A program made the translations under genes and the position numbers. Positions 21,724 through 33,996 of a DNA stretch of 64,000 nucleotides are shown here, piece by piece. This stretch comes from Bryum argenteum (taxonomy: Eukaryota > Streptophyta > Bryopsida > Bryales > Bryaceae), in contig CM073328.1 in NCBI GenBank assembly GCA_037043015.1, positions 2,777,409 through 2,841,408 on the forward strand. Reading direction: 5' to 3'. Positions within the stretch are counted from its first letter, which is position 1, and the number at the start of each line of letters is the position of its first letter. A model generated the notes under the pieces. The model had not been told where the DNA came from and did no database searches. It saw only the letters and a program-made list of their open reading frames with translations.

Positions 21724-24700
21724 CTAACATCTTGCGAAACGCAAGCGGTGGTTCTCGGATTCCAGCTCTCGCACATGTAACAGCGCCACCTGCAATGAAC
21801 CCCTCTGGATTAGTTGATGGAAAATCAGAAGGTGCAATGAACCCCTCTGGATTAGTTCATGAAGAATCAGTAAACACTATGAAGGTCATGAGGTGTTTAC
21901 TGAGGTGAGCAGTATCTGACCTTCAGTTTCCTTCGCATCTCTTCGTCTTCGCTCTCTCGAAGGTGCCGTTCCTCCTCCAATGCTATATGCAGACTGTCGC
22001 GCTCTCTAATTACTTTCTCCAGATTGCGCCTGTAAACTGCTTGGTGTTGCTCCAAATCTAGAAGCTGCTCAAGTCACAGGAACACCGTTAATATTATGGA
22101 ACATGGATACTCCGTTGAAGAGCTAAGAAATCCAAAACAGTACCTGTGCCTCTAGTTTACGGTTCCGATCAACTTCAAACATCAAAGTCTGTTCACTTGC
22201 TTCTTCCAATCTCCGGCACCTGCGGACATCATTCTGTCAGGACGATGCATTGACAAAAAGTAAGAAGTGGAAAGAGCAGACATGGAATTCAGATGATGAC
22301 CTCTCTCGGATTTGATCGTTTTCATCTTTGAGTTGATTCAAGATTTCCAGCTCTACTGATGCTCTTTGATGGCCATTGGGTGTTGATGGTTGTTGCTGCT
22401 GTCCTTGTGGAGGAGGAGTAGGAGCATCAGCACCTGCCGCCCTCTTTACGAACTGTACCAACATCAATCCACAGCCTTTGTTAACATAACTATCGAGAAA
22501 CAGAGAATTGGCTAATCTAGGGGGGTAATTTTCCAACATGTAAGCTCGAAGAGATTACCATCCTCCCAAGGTCTTCCAAAGACTTTCGGCTTGGGGCAGC
22601 GTCCTTGGTACCAGGCTCAATGTTGTTCTATAGTAACACATAGATTGCAGGTTAGGATACAGGGATGGTTTTGATATGGGGTTGAGAACATTCATCTAAG
22701 AAAGCACAAGGGAAAGGGTGTACCTTCGGTATAGCGGAGCCGTTTGTAAGCGATCCGCTCCTAGATATTGCAGATGCAGGTTCCATTTCAAGCCGAAGTC
22801 TTCCGGATGTAATCTCTCCATACGTTCGTAGAACACCACCACCTCTTCGTCCTTCATTCAGTGAGTTCGAAGGTAACGAGAGGCGTAGATCTGCATGGGG
22901 GTCGGACATTGGAGATGACAACGTTGAGCCTTGACCCCTGTTCACTACAGGCTCTGCACATAAACAAGCAAAGCATGACTCAGAATCATGAACACAGAAT
23001 GCTGGAGAAGTATTACAAGACACACGAAGCCCTTGCGCCTTCAAAAAATAACTTCGTAACTATCTCTACGGGAGGGCACCTTGAGACGTACCACCAGGCA
23101 AAGGAGCAGGCGGAATGTTCTTCTTTTTGTTCTTTTTGCTCACATAGCCTACTTTGTGACAGTTATTAGCCCTGCAGAGAAGCACATCAGATAGTATTAG
23201 AGCTCACACATGTTGAAGAAGAGTGTAGTGGTTGATGGTAAGTTGGACTGAAGGGTAATTGAATATACCAGAAGTTCTTCTGCATCTGCAACAAGCGAGA
23301 TTCTAATCGCGATAGCACTGTAGTGCGCTCAAATCCTTGCTTGTCATGAGCTGGCTCCACAAAGTTAGCCTCCAAAACTCCTGCAAAGTAATAGGGGTCT
23401 CCACATAAGGAGGTCTACATATATCCAACTGAGACTAAATGCAAAATTCTTCAAAGTATTCAGCTCACCGAAGGGATAGTCCCCCGATCAAAGAGTTTAC
23501 TTACCTATAATGCCCCGCCCATCGCTGCCAGTGCAGTTCCAAATTTTCCAGAATGGCTACAGACAGAAACAAACAAAAAGCATAAACAACTTACTTCAGA
23601 GTACAGTACAATCATAACATGTAATCTTACGTACACCCTGCCAGAATGACAGTAGATAATAGTACAATCATCACCTTGATAAGGCGATTTTTGTGGTACA
23701 CGTTGAATCCTTGTATATTTACATGGTCTTTGGCATCCTTCACAAATCCAATGGTCACCACCGCCATCATCTGCACCATCACGTATTGTACAGGTTATAA
23801 AATGTGCCATTGTTCTTAAAGAAACTCACTAAAAGACTCACTCATCTGGAAAAGACTTACATCAGCTTCTTTTGCAACATGATCAGCACCACTCTGTGGC
23901 CTGTACGTGAGCTCTTGTGTATACATCAAGTCGTCTATGAGGTTATGGTGTTGAACTTCTTGTCCCCGAAGGATTACTCTGAAGCCAGGTGGCATCCGCA
24001 AGTACAATATAGAGACATAGCTCTGGCACAACAGAGTTCCACCACACGTCAAGGATTAGTATGTACGAACCATGAACGTACATAAAGGGTGTCAACATTG
24101 TCACTCATTTATTTACTGATATTGAATTTGAAGGGTTTTCTGTACGGTGCACAGGTGATGTAAAATACCCGCAATGAATGACGGTAGGTGAGGTAATGCC
24201 TAGAGTTGGGAAACCGCTGTGCCATTTGGATTTTCTTCTCGTCCCGATTCGCTCCTCTGATTTGAATATCCTACAGCCCAAAAACCACAGCTGAAAAAAC
24301 CGTGATAAAGCATGATCTTGTAGAATGCTATGTGAACTACCCGTGTTGAAGAGTAGAAAAGTGGGATGCTCACATAGGGGTCGGTGTCAAAGTCTAACTC
24401 AAGGTGGCCTTGATCATCCTCCCACAGATTGTATAAAACAATTCTTGTCCCATGGTCTTTCATACCTGTAAACTGCAAACATAACAGATATCGAATGATT
24501 GCTTTGAACATGGGGCTCTGCTTTCCAGAAAATACAACGCCGAGGAGATGTATTCTCCATAATGTGAAGATTAAAAACTATTCCCTGCGCTTCCATAATT
24601 GCAAGTTACTATTGACCGGTCAACTTCTTCTTGCCTAATGCACGAAAAGCTCACGTGTTGAAAGTACATAAACCTGATCAAACAACTCTTCCTCATTGCT

Positions 24701-27474
24701 GAAAGGCGACCAAGTCTGAATTGTTTCCAGATTGTGGGTCCAGTCGTTCAAACTTGTCCTTATCATCTTCCAGACCTCCCCATCTCCAATTTCATAATCA
24801 ATCTGAACAGGTGTCACACATCTCCTCAATTTACATCCTATTGATTTTCTCCATGTCAACACATGGATGATAGAAAGGTAAAATGAGTTGGAAAAAATAA
24901 GACTCGGTAACCGACCTCCAAGTCAGAAACTATACCCCGTACATCGAAGGAATTCTAGAGTCGAGGGAATTTTAAAACACAACTTCTGGTGCTTCCCTCT
25001 GATCATGTCACGTTAGAAAAATTTACTACAAAACACGTCAAGCATAAAAGAGAAACCAATGAAGGCAACACTACTAACCATCGGAACGACTATGTCATCA
25101 TGTCCAGTCTGTCGTAAGAAGGTGAATGACAGCATGCCGACACTCTGGGTAGCTCTGTTGGACAACCACGTAAATTACGGCATCAAGAAAATGTGATTCC
25201 CAGCCCCTGACTTACCAAACTACGAATATTTCTTGATACAGTGATATTATATATCAAAGGGATTCAGTTGGTATACAATGATGCATAGCTCCTACACCTT
25301 GGAAGTTTTGTGCAAATAGTGCACTCGATGGTTTACAATACCTGTGCCCGTTGGAAGCACGAGATCGAGAAAACACAATCACATCAGCACCAAGGCGCAT
25401 GGTACTTGTCTTGAAGCCATTTCCATCTGCAACATTCGGCAAACAAAGTTTTGAGAAGTTGAAACAGCGATCCAGATAAAGAATTGCAGGGCAGCAAGAA
25501 AAGTAGGAACGAGGCACAGGAAACACGAAGTCGCAGTAGTCGATGCTAACACCATGAAGCAGACTAAGATGTTGCTCCAGAAGCTGTAAAGACGAGAAAT
25601 GATCTGAGGAGATTAAGGAGTGATGCGTACATTGACCGATTGTATTGGCACTTTTGCTCTTCACCGAGTATCCAAGCGACATGCATTGACGCATTCGATC
25701 AGGATTCATCCCTCCACCGTCATCTGAGAGCCGAATAAGCCAACACAGAATTAAGATAAAGAACATCAAAAAGAACAAACCTGAAAGCGGACTTGCAACT
25801 CAGAAGACTGCTCAATAAGACGAATTGCGGGAGAAAGGCACCTATATATCCTTTTAAGAATATCCAGGGTAGTCTAGATATACCTTCAATAACAAGCATT
25901 GGAGAGCGATTTCTGGGATGCAAGGCCACATCGACATTAACCGTAGTTGCGCCGTTCACAACCTGCAAAATAAGTCACGGTGAGATCTATGGCAACAAGT
26001 TTAAATTTTAAAGGGAACCTTCAGCCGAACTGAGCACAGTTTACGATTAATCACTAGAACAGTTACACGAATCGAACTGGTAGGTCAGGCGATTTATGCA
26101 AGAAGATTCCACTCTGCCAATCAATATAGTTCTACCACGGAATAAAACAATACCTCATCCACTGCGTTGTCCACTAATTCAGCAACAGCTGCAAAAAATC
26201 GAACACTTGCTTAGATGTTTACACCTGGACTGAGCAAGACCTCCTGTCCACTACGTAGTGAGCTCAACCGTGTGCATTATGACTTGTTGTTACAACATAG
26301 CTTGCATGAACAATGTTCGGTGCCGAGCAATACTGCTTACAAGAACCAGATATATGGCTATGGTCCTGATCCAGGAAAAAACTTGACCCAAAAAGTGCCG
26401 GTCATTGCGTGCATAATTAGAGCAGACAGAATATTATTCCATTATCTGAGACCGTAGTAATAGTTTTACTCCACACTCAATAAAACCCTTCAACACTAGC
26501 TACATTCGCATCAATGAGACTGGCCCTTGAAACAGCTGACTACAGAAAAAGTAAGTCGGCAGAGAGCAGAACGTACCCCCAAGAGCCCATCTGTGACTGG
26601 TTGCATTGGAGTGGAGAAACTTCGGGTGAACCCTGACGTGGTCAATTCCGCCTGAATGCAATAAAAACTTCATCAGCGGAACTCATTCCTTCTCAATAGA
26701 TTATCTGACTGAGATCATGAAGGAATCGTGAGAAGAGAAATTAGACAACGATTGTGAAATTAGTGCCCGTGTCGGAAATGAAAAAAAGGAGGACATCGCC
26801 ATTAGAAATATAACTATATTTCTATAAATGAAGCGTAACATTCTCGAGAAACGCAGACGTTAAGTCCCAATAAACAAAAACGGCTGTCACAGCCATCTCT
26901 TCGCTAGAACTAACTGGCCTTGCACAAGAGCTTAATATATGATAAGCTTAATAAAGCGAGACAAGTGGAAGACAAAGAAGTCATTGCGAAAGAGCAACCT
27001 CTACCGCGGTCTTACGACATGAAGCAATGTTTTAGAGTGACAACAGACAATCAAGTGGTCAGAATTTTCACCTGCTTGTTGCATAACAACAGCAGGTTGA
27101 CCTTCGTAGTCTCCAGCTTTCCAAAACTGCTTGCAATTGGTTCGGGTACGCGCGGACTCGTCATCAGAGGGTTGAGGAAAGAAAGGGAGTGCAACCGGAG
27201 AGGAAGCGCTCTTGACATCATGAGCAATATTTAGATTCCTTTGCACTTCATTTTTCAAATCTTCATACCCCCATTGTTTCAGCCGTGGGTCGTCCACAGA
27301 CTCCACTTTCTGCTTCTTCGGCAACCAACCCTCGACGCCCCAAGGGCTTTCTCTTTTACCCTGCTGTTGTTCTTCCCCATCCCTGGGAGTATCACTATTG
27401 GTACTACTAGAACTAAGCTCATACACCTCATCCGCCTCTGTATCTTCCCTCTTCACTGCCCCTAGTGCAGCCAT
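21724..27474 (-). CDS. MORC: MORC-family GHKL ATPase (21 exons)
   Basis: Twenty-one GT-AG exons, from 27474-27072 through to 21789-21724, keep frame and give 804 aa. Plant MORC proteins act in the nucleus in heterochromatin compaction and transposon silencing linked to RNA-directed DNA methylation, and in immunity. The order of features is: acidic, disordered N-terminus; CKQFWKAGDYEG (around 110); HVRVHPKFLHSNATSHRWAL; GHKL N-box LVDNAVDE (ends at 171); Mg/ATP motif DDGGGMNP (198-205); GNGFKTSTMRLGADV (230-244); the S5-like second domain with GFNVYHKNRLIKPFWKIWN and GRGIIGVLEANFVEPAHDKQ; a basic CHKVGYVSKKNKKKN; a disordered segment; and a C-terminal coiled coil over the last four exons (EILNQLKDENDQIRERC and on). 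Start: the first ATG in the open frame, 27474. The last intron has a 42-bp tandem duplication (21791-21874). No disabling change is seen. Confidence 0.95.
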
Positions 27475-28876
27475 TGTATGAAGCACACCGGGCGACACTG
27501 TACATAGCTTGCCAAAACCAGTTTGTCGCTTAACCAATTGAAGAATAAATAGAAATACAGTGCTGTGCTCTCTCTCAATTCGGTGCGAGTGACCTGATCT
27601 TGAAGTCTATATGCATTGCCGCACCACTAACTACAGGTCCCGAGCATCAAGAAACCTCACGAACTACTCTCTCCGGAAAGCAATGTCCGGCATCAGCGAA
27701 ACAAAAGACAAAAACTAGTGAACCTCCCCGTAGTAAGTGTACGAACTACTAAAATATCCTCCGTACGAATTCCAAGTTTGAGAACTAAGAAAGTGCGACA
27801 ATGTAGCTGCAGGAGCTGAGAAACGATCGCAAGTCCATACGATCAGCCGCCGTTCTGAAACGGCAGCTTTTACGAGCTCTTGAGTAACGGTGCCACTTCG
27901 GTTCGAGTCGCTTAAAACGGCCAACGATCAGCGTTGACTTCAGCTGCCAATTCCGCACGAACCGACTCTCAACACAAGAGGAAACTTCAATTCACTACCA
28001 GAACAAGGCCTGAGTTCTCGTGTACACAACTCCTCCTGAATGCCACATTTCCACGAAGAAGACGTACTCAGAAATTCTCGTCGACTATAATCTAAAGAAA
28101 CATAAAACAATGTTACTTCGAGGAGAAACACAAAACTATACTGTGCTACACTTCACCAACCGCAATTTCCCGGCATTTAACAGCGCACTAGTCTTGAGCA
28201 ACCATCATTAACAGGCACGAAACCCTGGGCGTGGCGTACCTGCCACAATACAGCACCAAATGCGCCAAGGCGAGGCTCTACAGGTGCGGCGCGAAGCCGT
28301 GCATCCGGTGGCAACTTCCAACCGCGCGTGGCGCCACTTCAACGACCATGGCAGCTGAGCGAACAAGCTTCGATCGGAGCAGACTCTCAACCGGGCCCAG
28401 CACCCGAGAGGTTTTATCAAAAGGGGGAAGATGAAGTTCCCATGGAGTTCCCTACGGGCACGGGTGACCGTGGCATTTAAGACCCCCCATCTGCTTTCTA
28501 CTCTACCCCAGTACCCCCCCATTCAAACAATCTGCAGGAGGAGGCCTGCACCTTCCTTCGCTGGGCTTCCCCCTCTGGGAGTGCCAGTGTTGGACAAGCC
28601 TGGCCTTGAATGCCCCAAATAAGGTCTTAATTATACCCCCTTGTACCCTTTCCCTCTAGTGTTGATGTATCAAGCGGGTGAAGGCTCTGGCAGCAAATCA
28701 ATGATTTTTCTTGAATTTGCTGCCACTTTCAACTACCCTGCTCTTAGTTAGCATGAATATGCATAAGTCAACTTCAGAAGCCTCCATTCTTTGATTTGCA
28801 TGTAAAGTAGTGGTTAGGGGATATTTTTCACCAATAGATTTTTTTCTTTTTTTTCTTTTTTTAATTTCTTTGCAAT
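27475..28876. other. MORC upstream region and GC-richer spacer, no supported gene
   Basis: The first few hundred bases should hold the MORC promoter and 5' UTR. Bases about 28208-28620 are markedly GC-richer than their surroundings, with overlapping ORFs on both strands, but none has a recognisable family, introns or a codon pattern that favours one frame. Confidence 0.4.
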
Positions 28877-29852
28877 TTAACCCCTAAACGTCCCAGCCTA
28901 TTTTTAGCCAAAAATCACATTTCAAAAAAAGTGTCATGAAATGAATATAAGCTATTTAGATCTCAACCGTACAAACTTGTAATAGACTTGTTGTAGGTCA
29001 TGTGGACCAAAATTTGAGTCATGAGGCTTTATAGATTGCAAGACCATAACATATTAGTGCGCAAAACAAGCTACAAAATTTTATCATTTTCACTTTAGAG
29101 TGGAAAATCTACCAACAAAGCTACTCCAATGAAAAAATCTCCAACTAGAAAGTTATTCATCTTCATCTCAATAGTACCCCTCTGTAAAAAAGAAATGATA
29201 AAAATAAATACTTGTCTCAAAAAATACCCTTGCAATGGTGAAAAGTACCCAAAAATTTACAAAGGGAAAATAGTCCAAAACTAGTCCCTATGCACTCAAA
29301 TCTACGCCTTATCTACGAAATATCTTCGATTTGGTCAAGATTTGTACTACTGAGAGTAGACTCTAATTAGAATCCATCCAAAAAAAATAAAGTTAAAATC
29401 TAACGGTGGATGAAAAAGATATAGTTGTTCAAAAATAATCCATTTTTTCACTTTTTTCATTGTGGAAACATCACTGAAAATGTAATACCAAAAGTATTTG
29501 GAACAAAAATCTTCCAAGTAGAAAATGTTAGATTTCATCTAAAGATCATGTTCATGTAAAAGAAATTCATCAAAAACTATTTTTGGTTTCACATAATTGG
29601 CTTGTAATGATAAAATATGCCTAATATATGAAAACCCAAAACCAAAAGCTGCCTTCACTAAAATGCATGCCACTAATTCATAGTTGATTGTATGGCTCTG
29701 AAAGTTTTACCATACACACTAGACTTGATTTGGGACCCAACCCAAGTGATTTCATCCAAAGCAGAGTTTGAATGAAGGCGTTATGGCTCTTCAAAGTTTC
29801 TCCCCTCCATCCAAAATGTAGAAAAATGACATTGGGGACGTTTAGGGGTTAA
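28877..29852. mobile_element. TTAA-flanked non-autonomous element A (piggyBac-like), 968 bp
   Basis: The element runs from 28881 to 29848 between TTAA copies at 28877-28880 and 29849-29852. The ends are perfect inverted repeats for 14 bases (CCCCTAAACGTCCC against GGGACGTTTAGGGG). TTAA target duplication together with termini starting CCC is the hallmark of the piggyBac superfamily. No long ORF is inside, so it is non-autonomous. Confidence 0.75.
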
Positions 29853-29869
29853 CTCAATCAATTCTTTAT

Positions 29870-32800
29870 GATTATTATTTTGACTTTGAGGATATGATCC
29901 GTTAGAATAAAAGCTAGAGTTTAAATTTTGAGATTACTCAAGGGGTACCATTTGAATATGAAGTTATCAAGTTGTTTAATAGCGTATAGAATAGCAAGAG
30001 TGCTCTAAACATTGTTGACAATACATATTTAACACAAGGAGGTCTATAGGTTTTACTATGGAGTTTTTGAAAATATTTAAGTTGATTCAAGGGATCTCAC
30101 TAACGAGATTTGTTCATTATAACTCCTTAGGGGATGCCGGTTGACACTCATCATCACAAATACAGCTTGACAGGTAGGTGCGATCGGATTTGTTGTTTAT
30201 GACTTCCTACGGGATGCCAGTTGACACTCATGATTACAAATACGGCTTCACACATAAGAGTGATTTGGGACGGACACCTGTTAACGTGTATGACAAAAGA
30301 TCAAAGTGACCAATATATGCAATAAATAGTGATTTAGAAGAAACAAAGCGTCTATCAGTGGTTGTCTCCGTGAATCCAATCTCATTCTTTATGACTCTTT
30401 ACGGTATGTCTGTTGACACTCATCATCACAAATACGGCTCTAGTGGTAGAAGTGATTTGGAAGCGACATGGGGTAACATGTATGACAAAAGATTCAAGTG
30501 ACGGTCACGCGAGTGAATTCCAAGAGATTTTTTTATTAAGTATAGTAATTTAGTAGGAAAAAAGCGTCTCTGACAAACACTCGTTGTTATCGCCATGATA
30601 TCCGATCTCAAAGATATGTCATGAGTGGAAGTATTTTTGAAAAGTAATACAAGCTGGCAAGTTTATTCAATGCCAAATATTCAAACTAAGGCTTAGTAGC
30701 CAAAATGAATTTTGCTCGTAGCGGAGGAAATTAATGTATAAGACTATATGAAGGGTATCACTACAATATGAAGCGATCAACAATTTATTTGTGGCATATT
30801 GAAAGAGTAGTATAAACAAGAGTTAACAATATCTTTTTTAAGACAAGTGAGATTTTGTTTTGACAATCTAGAGGTCTTATATTTTTAATTCATATATGAG
30901 ATTTTACGGGCTTATTTTATTCTTTGTGACTTTTTATACAAATTCTTGATAGACTCTCATCAATGCAAGTCTAAAGTATAGATCAGTTTGAATGGAAAGA
31001 TGCTAAGAAGGTTTTACAGAAGATTAAACCAACTTGAAATTATAAGAAACTTGGCATTAAGTAAAGTGATTTAGAATGTACACAGGGTATGGCAAAAATT
31101 GTGGACGATTGTTGTCGGCCTCAAGTCTAACTTTATAAATATGTCATTAGTGGCAGTCATTTAGAAGCAATGCAAGTTAACAGGTATTGCAAAGATGAGA
31201 CTAAGGGTAATGATATGAATGAGATATCAAAGATTTATTCGTATAGAAAGTATTTCAATTTTTAGATTATTTGAGAGGTACTACTTCAACATAGAATGTT
31301 CAAAAATTCATACGGAACATATTTAAGGAAAATAAGTCACATTGTTGAGAACAAATATTTAAGAGAAGCAAAATCTTTTTTTATCCAGTGTGGTGGTTTT
31401 AGACGCGTTTTGTATTCGTATATCGGATTTTACAAGCTCTTTTGTTTTTTATGACTCTTTATGTAATTTTGGTTGGCACTGACATTAAAAATAAGACTCG
31501 TAAATCAATTGGTTGCACAACTAATCAGAAGAGGGTAATAGCATAAATTGGCATAGAGGATATATCTAGCCTTAACCAATATCCCGCAAATTATATTGAG
31601 TAGAAATTATTCTAGAGGGACTAAAGCTCATAAGCTCCATAAAGAGAAATGGCAGTAGCGTCATCAAAGTACTCACTAGTGTGGGTCCAAATAAGTTTTA
31701 TAGCCATTAGTAAGAAAAATTTGGAAGAGATGTAAGTTGACAAGTTTATAAAAAATCTGATGTAAGAGCATTCATGTAGAGTAACAAGGTGTAATTACTA
31801 TTCTAATTTTGAATGTGTTGTTGGTCTCAATAATTTGAAATGGTCTTGGGTTTACAAGCTCCATCAAGAGATATGGAAAAGTTTAGAGAGAGGGTCGAAA
31901 TAAAAAAAACAATATTTCAAAATGAGGACAATATAACAAGAGACCAACGGACCAAGAAGTGTAAGTCATATTTTAGGTCATCCAAGAAGAAGGCAAACAT
32001 ACAACATAAGATTAGGAATAAAGTTATTTACAACTAAAATACTACCACTCTTTGGTTAGAGGTGACCTAAAATCAAATCCTACTACTCTTCATCATTCAA
32101 AGTATGTGTTTTTCTGAGTTTGACTTTATTATAAGTTTATGTGGATGATTTCACATTGAAAACAAATAATAAACATTGTTGACATATTTAAGACAAGCAA
32201 TAATTTATTTATTTTCTTAGTGCGATGGTCTTGGACGAGTTTGTATATATATATATATATATGGAATTTTACATGCTAATTTAAATCTATGTAATTTAGA
32301 GTGGCACTCATCATTACAAATACAAGCCACATATCAATTGACAGCCATATACTAATTTTTGAAGAGATAAACAGATGAATTGGCAAAGAGGACATAACTA
32401 GCCTTAATTAGTATCCCGCAAATTACTCAAATAAGAAGAATTAAGAGATCTGATGTTGACAAGTCTTACAAAGAGGAACATCACTGTAGTCATTAAAGTA
32501 ATGATAACTATTGGGCCAAATGAGATTTAGAGATCCCTTATAGTGAGCAAAATTTGAAAGACACAAGTTTACAAATATTATTAAAAGATTATGTGTCAAA
32601 AGTACCTATGTAGAGTAACAGGTAAATTTGAAATAGAGGAAGTACTTGAATGTTCATGGAAGTGAAAGTTTGACATTGTAAACGTAATTTCAAGTTGTTT
32701 GACGTAATCAAATACAACATCCAAATATAGTGAATTTTGCACTAGTAATGACATCGGTAATGATGCAATGAACCTCATAACTTTTTTATCTTACTTTATT
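29870..32800. repeat. Degenerate complex tandem array
   Basis: Units of several hundred bases recur in the same orientation with heavy divergence. One marker (TTGACACTCATCATCACAAA-like) occurs near 30141, 30221, 30413, 30951, 31473 and 32302. A second (ATTGTTGACAATA...ACAAG) occurs near 30014, 30822, 31341 and 32176. A third (ATCCCGCAAATTA) occurs near 31581 and 32410. The spacing is irregular, about 500-850 bp for the second and third markers. No ORF of note is present. Confidence 0.7.
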
Positions 32801-33996
32801 TCATTTTTCTTACTTGTGATATTGATGAAACTTGTGTTTTATAAGGAAATGACATTGAGAAAACAATTCCAACAAACTTAAGATAAAATCAATACATCAA
32901 GACTACAACTCTAGATTGCCCCTAAAAACAACCATTGTCCCTAACATAGCATTCAGATGATTGCAAATAAAACACTTGTGTAGTCACTTTTTAATAAGAT
33001 ATGAAATTTATGGCATCATTTTCTACTTGGAGCTTTTGACACCAATTCATGCTGATTGCTATCCAAATTACAAATCTGAAAAAGCCCTTGATGCTATTGA
33101 GAAATAAACCAATAAGTTTCTTGTATACACATTTCTTCACTTTGCACCTTACAAATTCTTACCGCCTGCCAAAGCAACATAGAGGACATAAAGTGATCTC
33201 AAGGACCTCAGAAGGGCACTGACACAGTACAGGGATTTACGACGGTGCATACACCGATAGCTACACAATGCTTGATCACCCGCTCTAACTTACTGGAGAT
33301 TTGATGACTTCATTGGAATTTCTTCATTTTGACAAGTACTGTACCAAAAATGAAGAAATATAAAACTAAGTCCGTTCGTTCTGGGTTAGTGATATACTCA
33401 GTACAAGGATCTTCCGGTTGAAAGGGGAGTATTCTAAGCGATCAGGTCGGTTATAAGAGCGCCCACTTGACCAGATCTTGCACAGAATGACAGGTACAGG
33501 TACGACTGTTCATCACGATTGCTGCTTTCATCCACAATATTGCCGGCTGTGTTGTAGGCCATGCGAGACCTTCGGTTGTCTACAAAAACAAAGACTTGAT
33601 ACACGTGAGATACAGTAGACTAGGAACGCACGAACTTCCTGCATGGGTAGCTCTAACAGGTTAAATTATTGAACTCGGTGGCGTAATGGAGATAGTCACA
33701 GTCAGATCACACGTACAAGCAGTGACCAGAACCATCCTTTGATTCTGGGAATTAGACGAGAATTGCAGGATCGTTGAAATGTGAGGTCACAAGGTAAGGA
33801 CGTACCTTTACAGGGTTCGAAACTCGAGTGAGCCTTACAAAGCTAACGAAGTGGTTGCGAGTAAAGCAGCGTAGTCGATCAGTATAATATACAATTGATC
33901 ACTGAGTAGACTTCTTGAGTCACTGGGCATTAACCTCCACCCACTAGAGTTCCATCGAAAGAAGAGGCTCTTGCAAGGAACTCGTTGCCTAGTTCG
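32801..33996. other. Spacer and probable 3' flank of the TRAIP-like gene
   Basis: No coding region is recognised. The part from about 33160 is less AT-rich and may hold the 3' UTR of the minus-strand RING gene. Confidence 0.4.

Noticed and set aside
27475..27537. Longer MORC N-terminus starting at 27537
   Set aside because: That frame begins with TTG, not ATG; the first ATG is at 27474.
29870..32800. CRISPR-like array
   Set aside because: The repeats are long, strongly diverged and irregularly spaced in eukaryotic DNA with introns; no cas genes and no short regular repeats.
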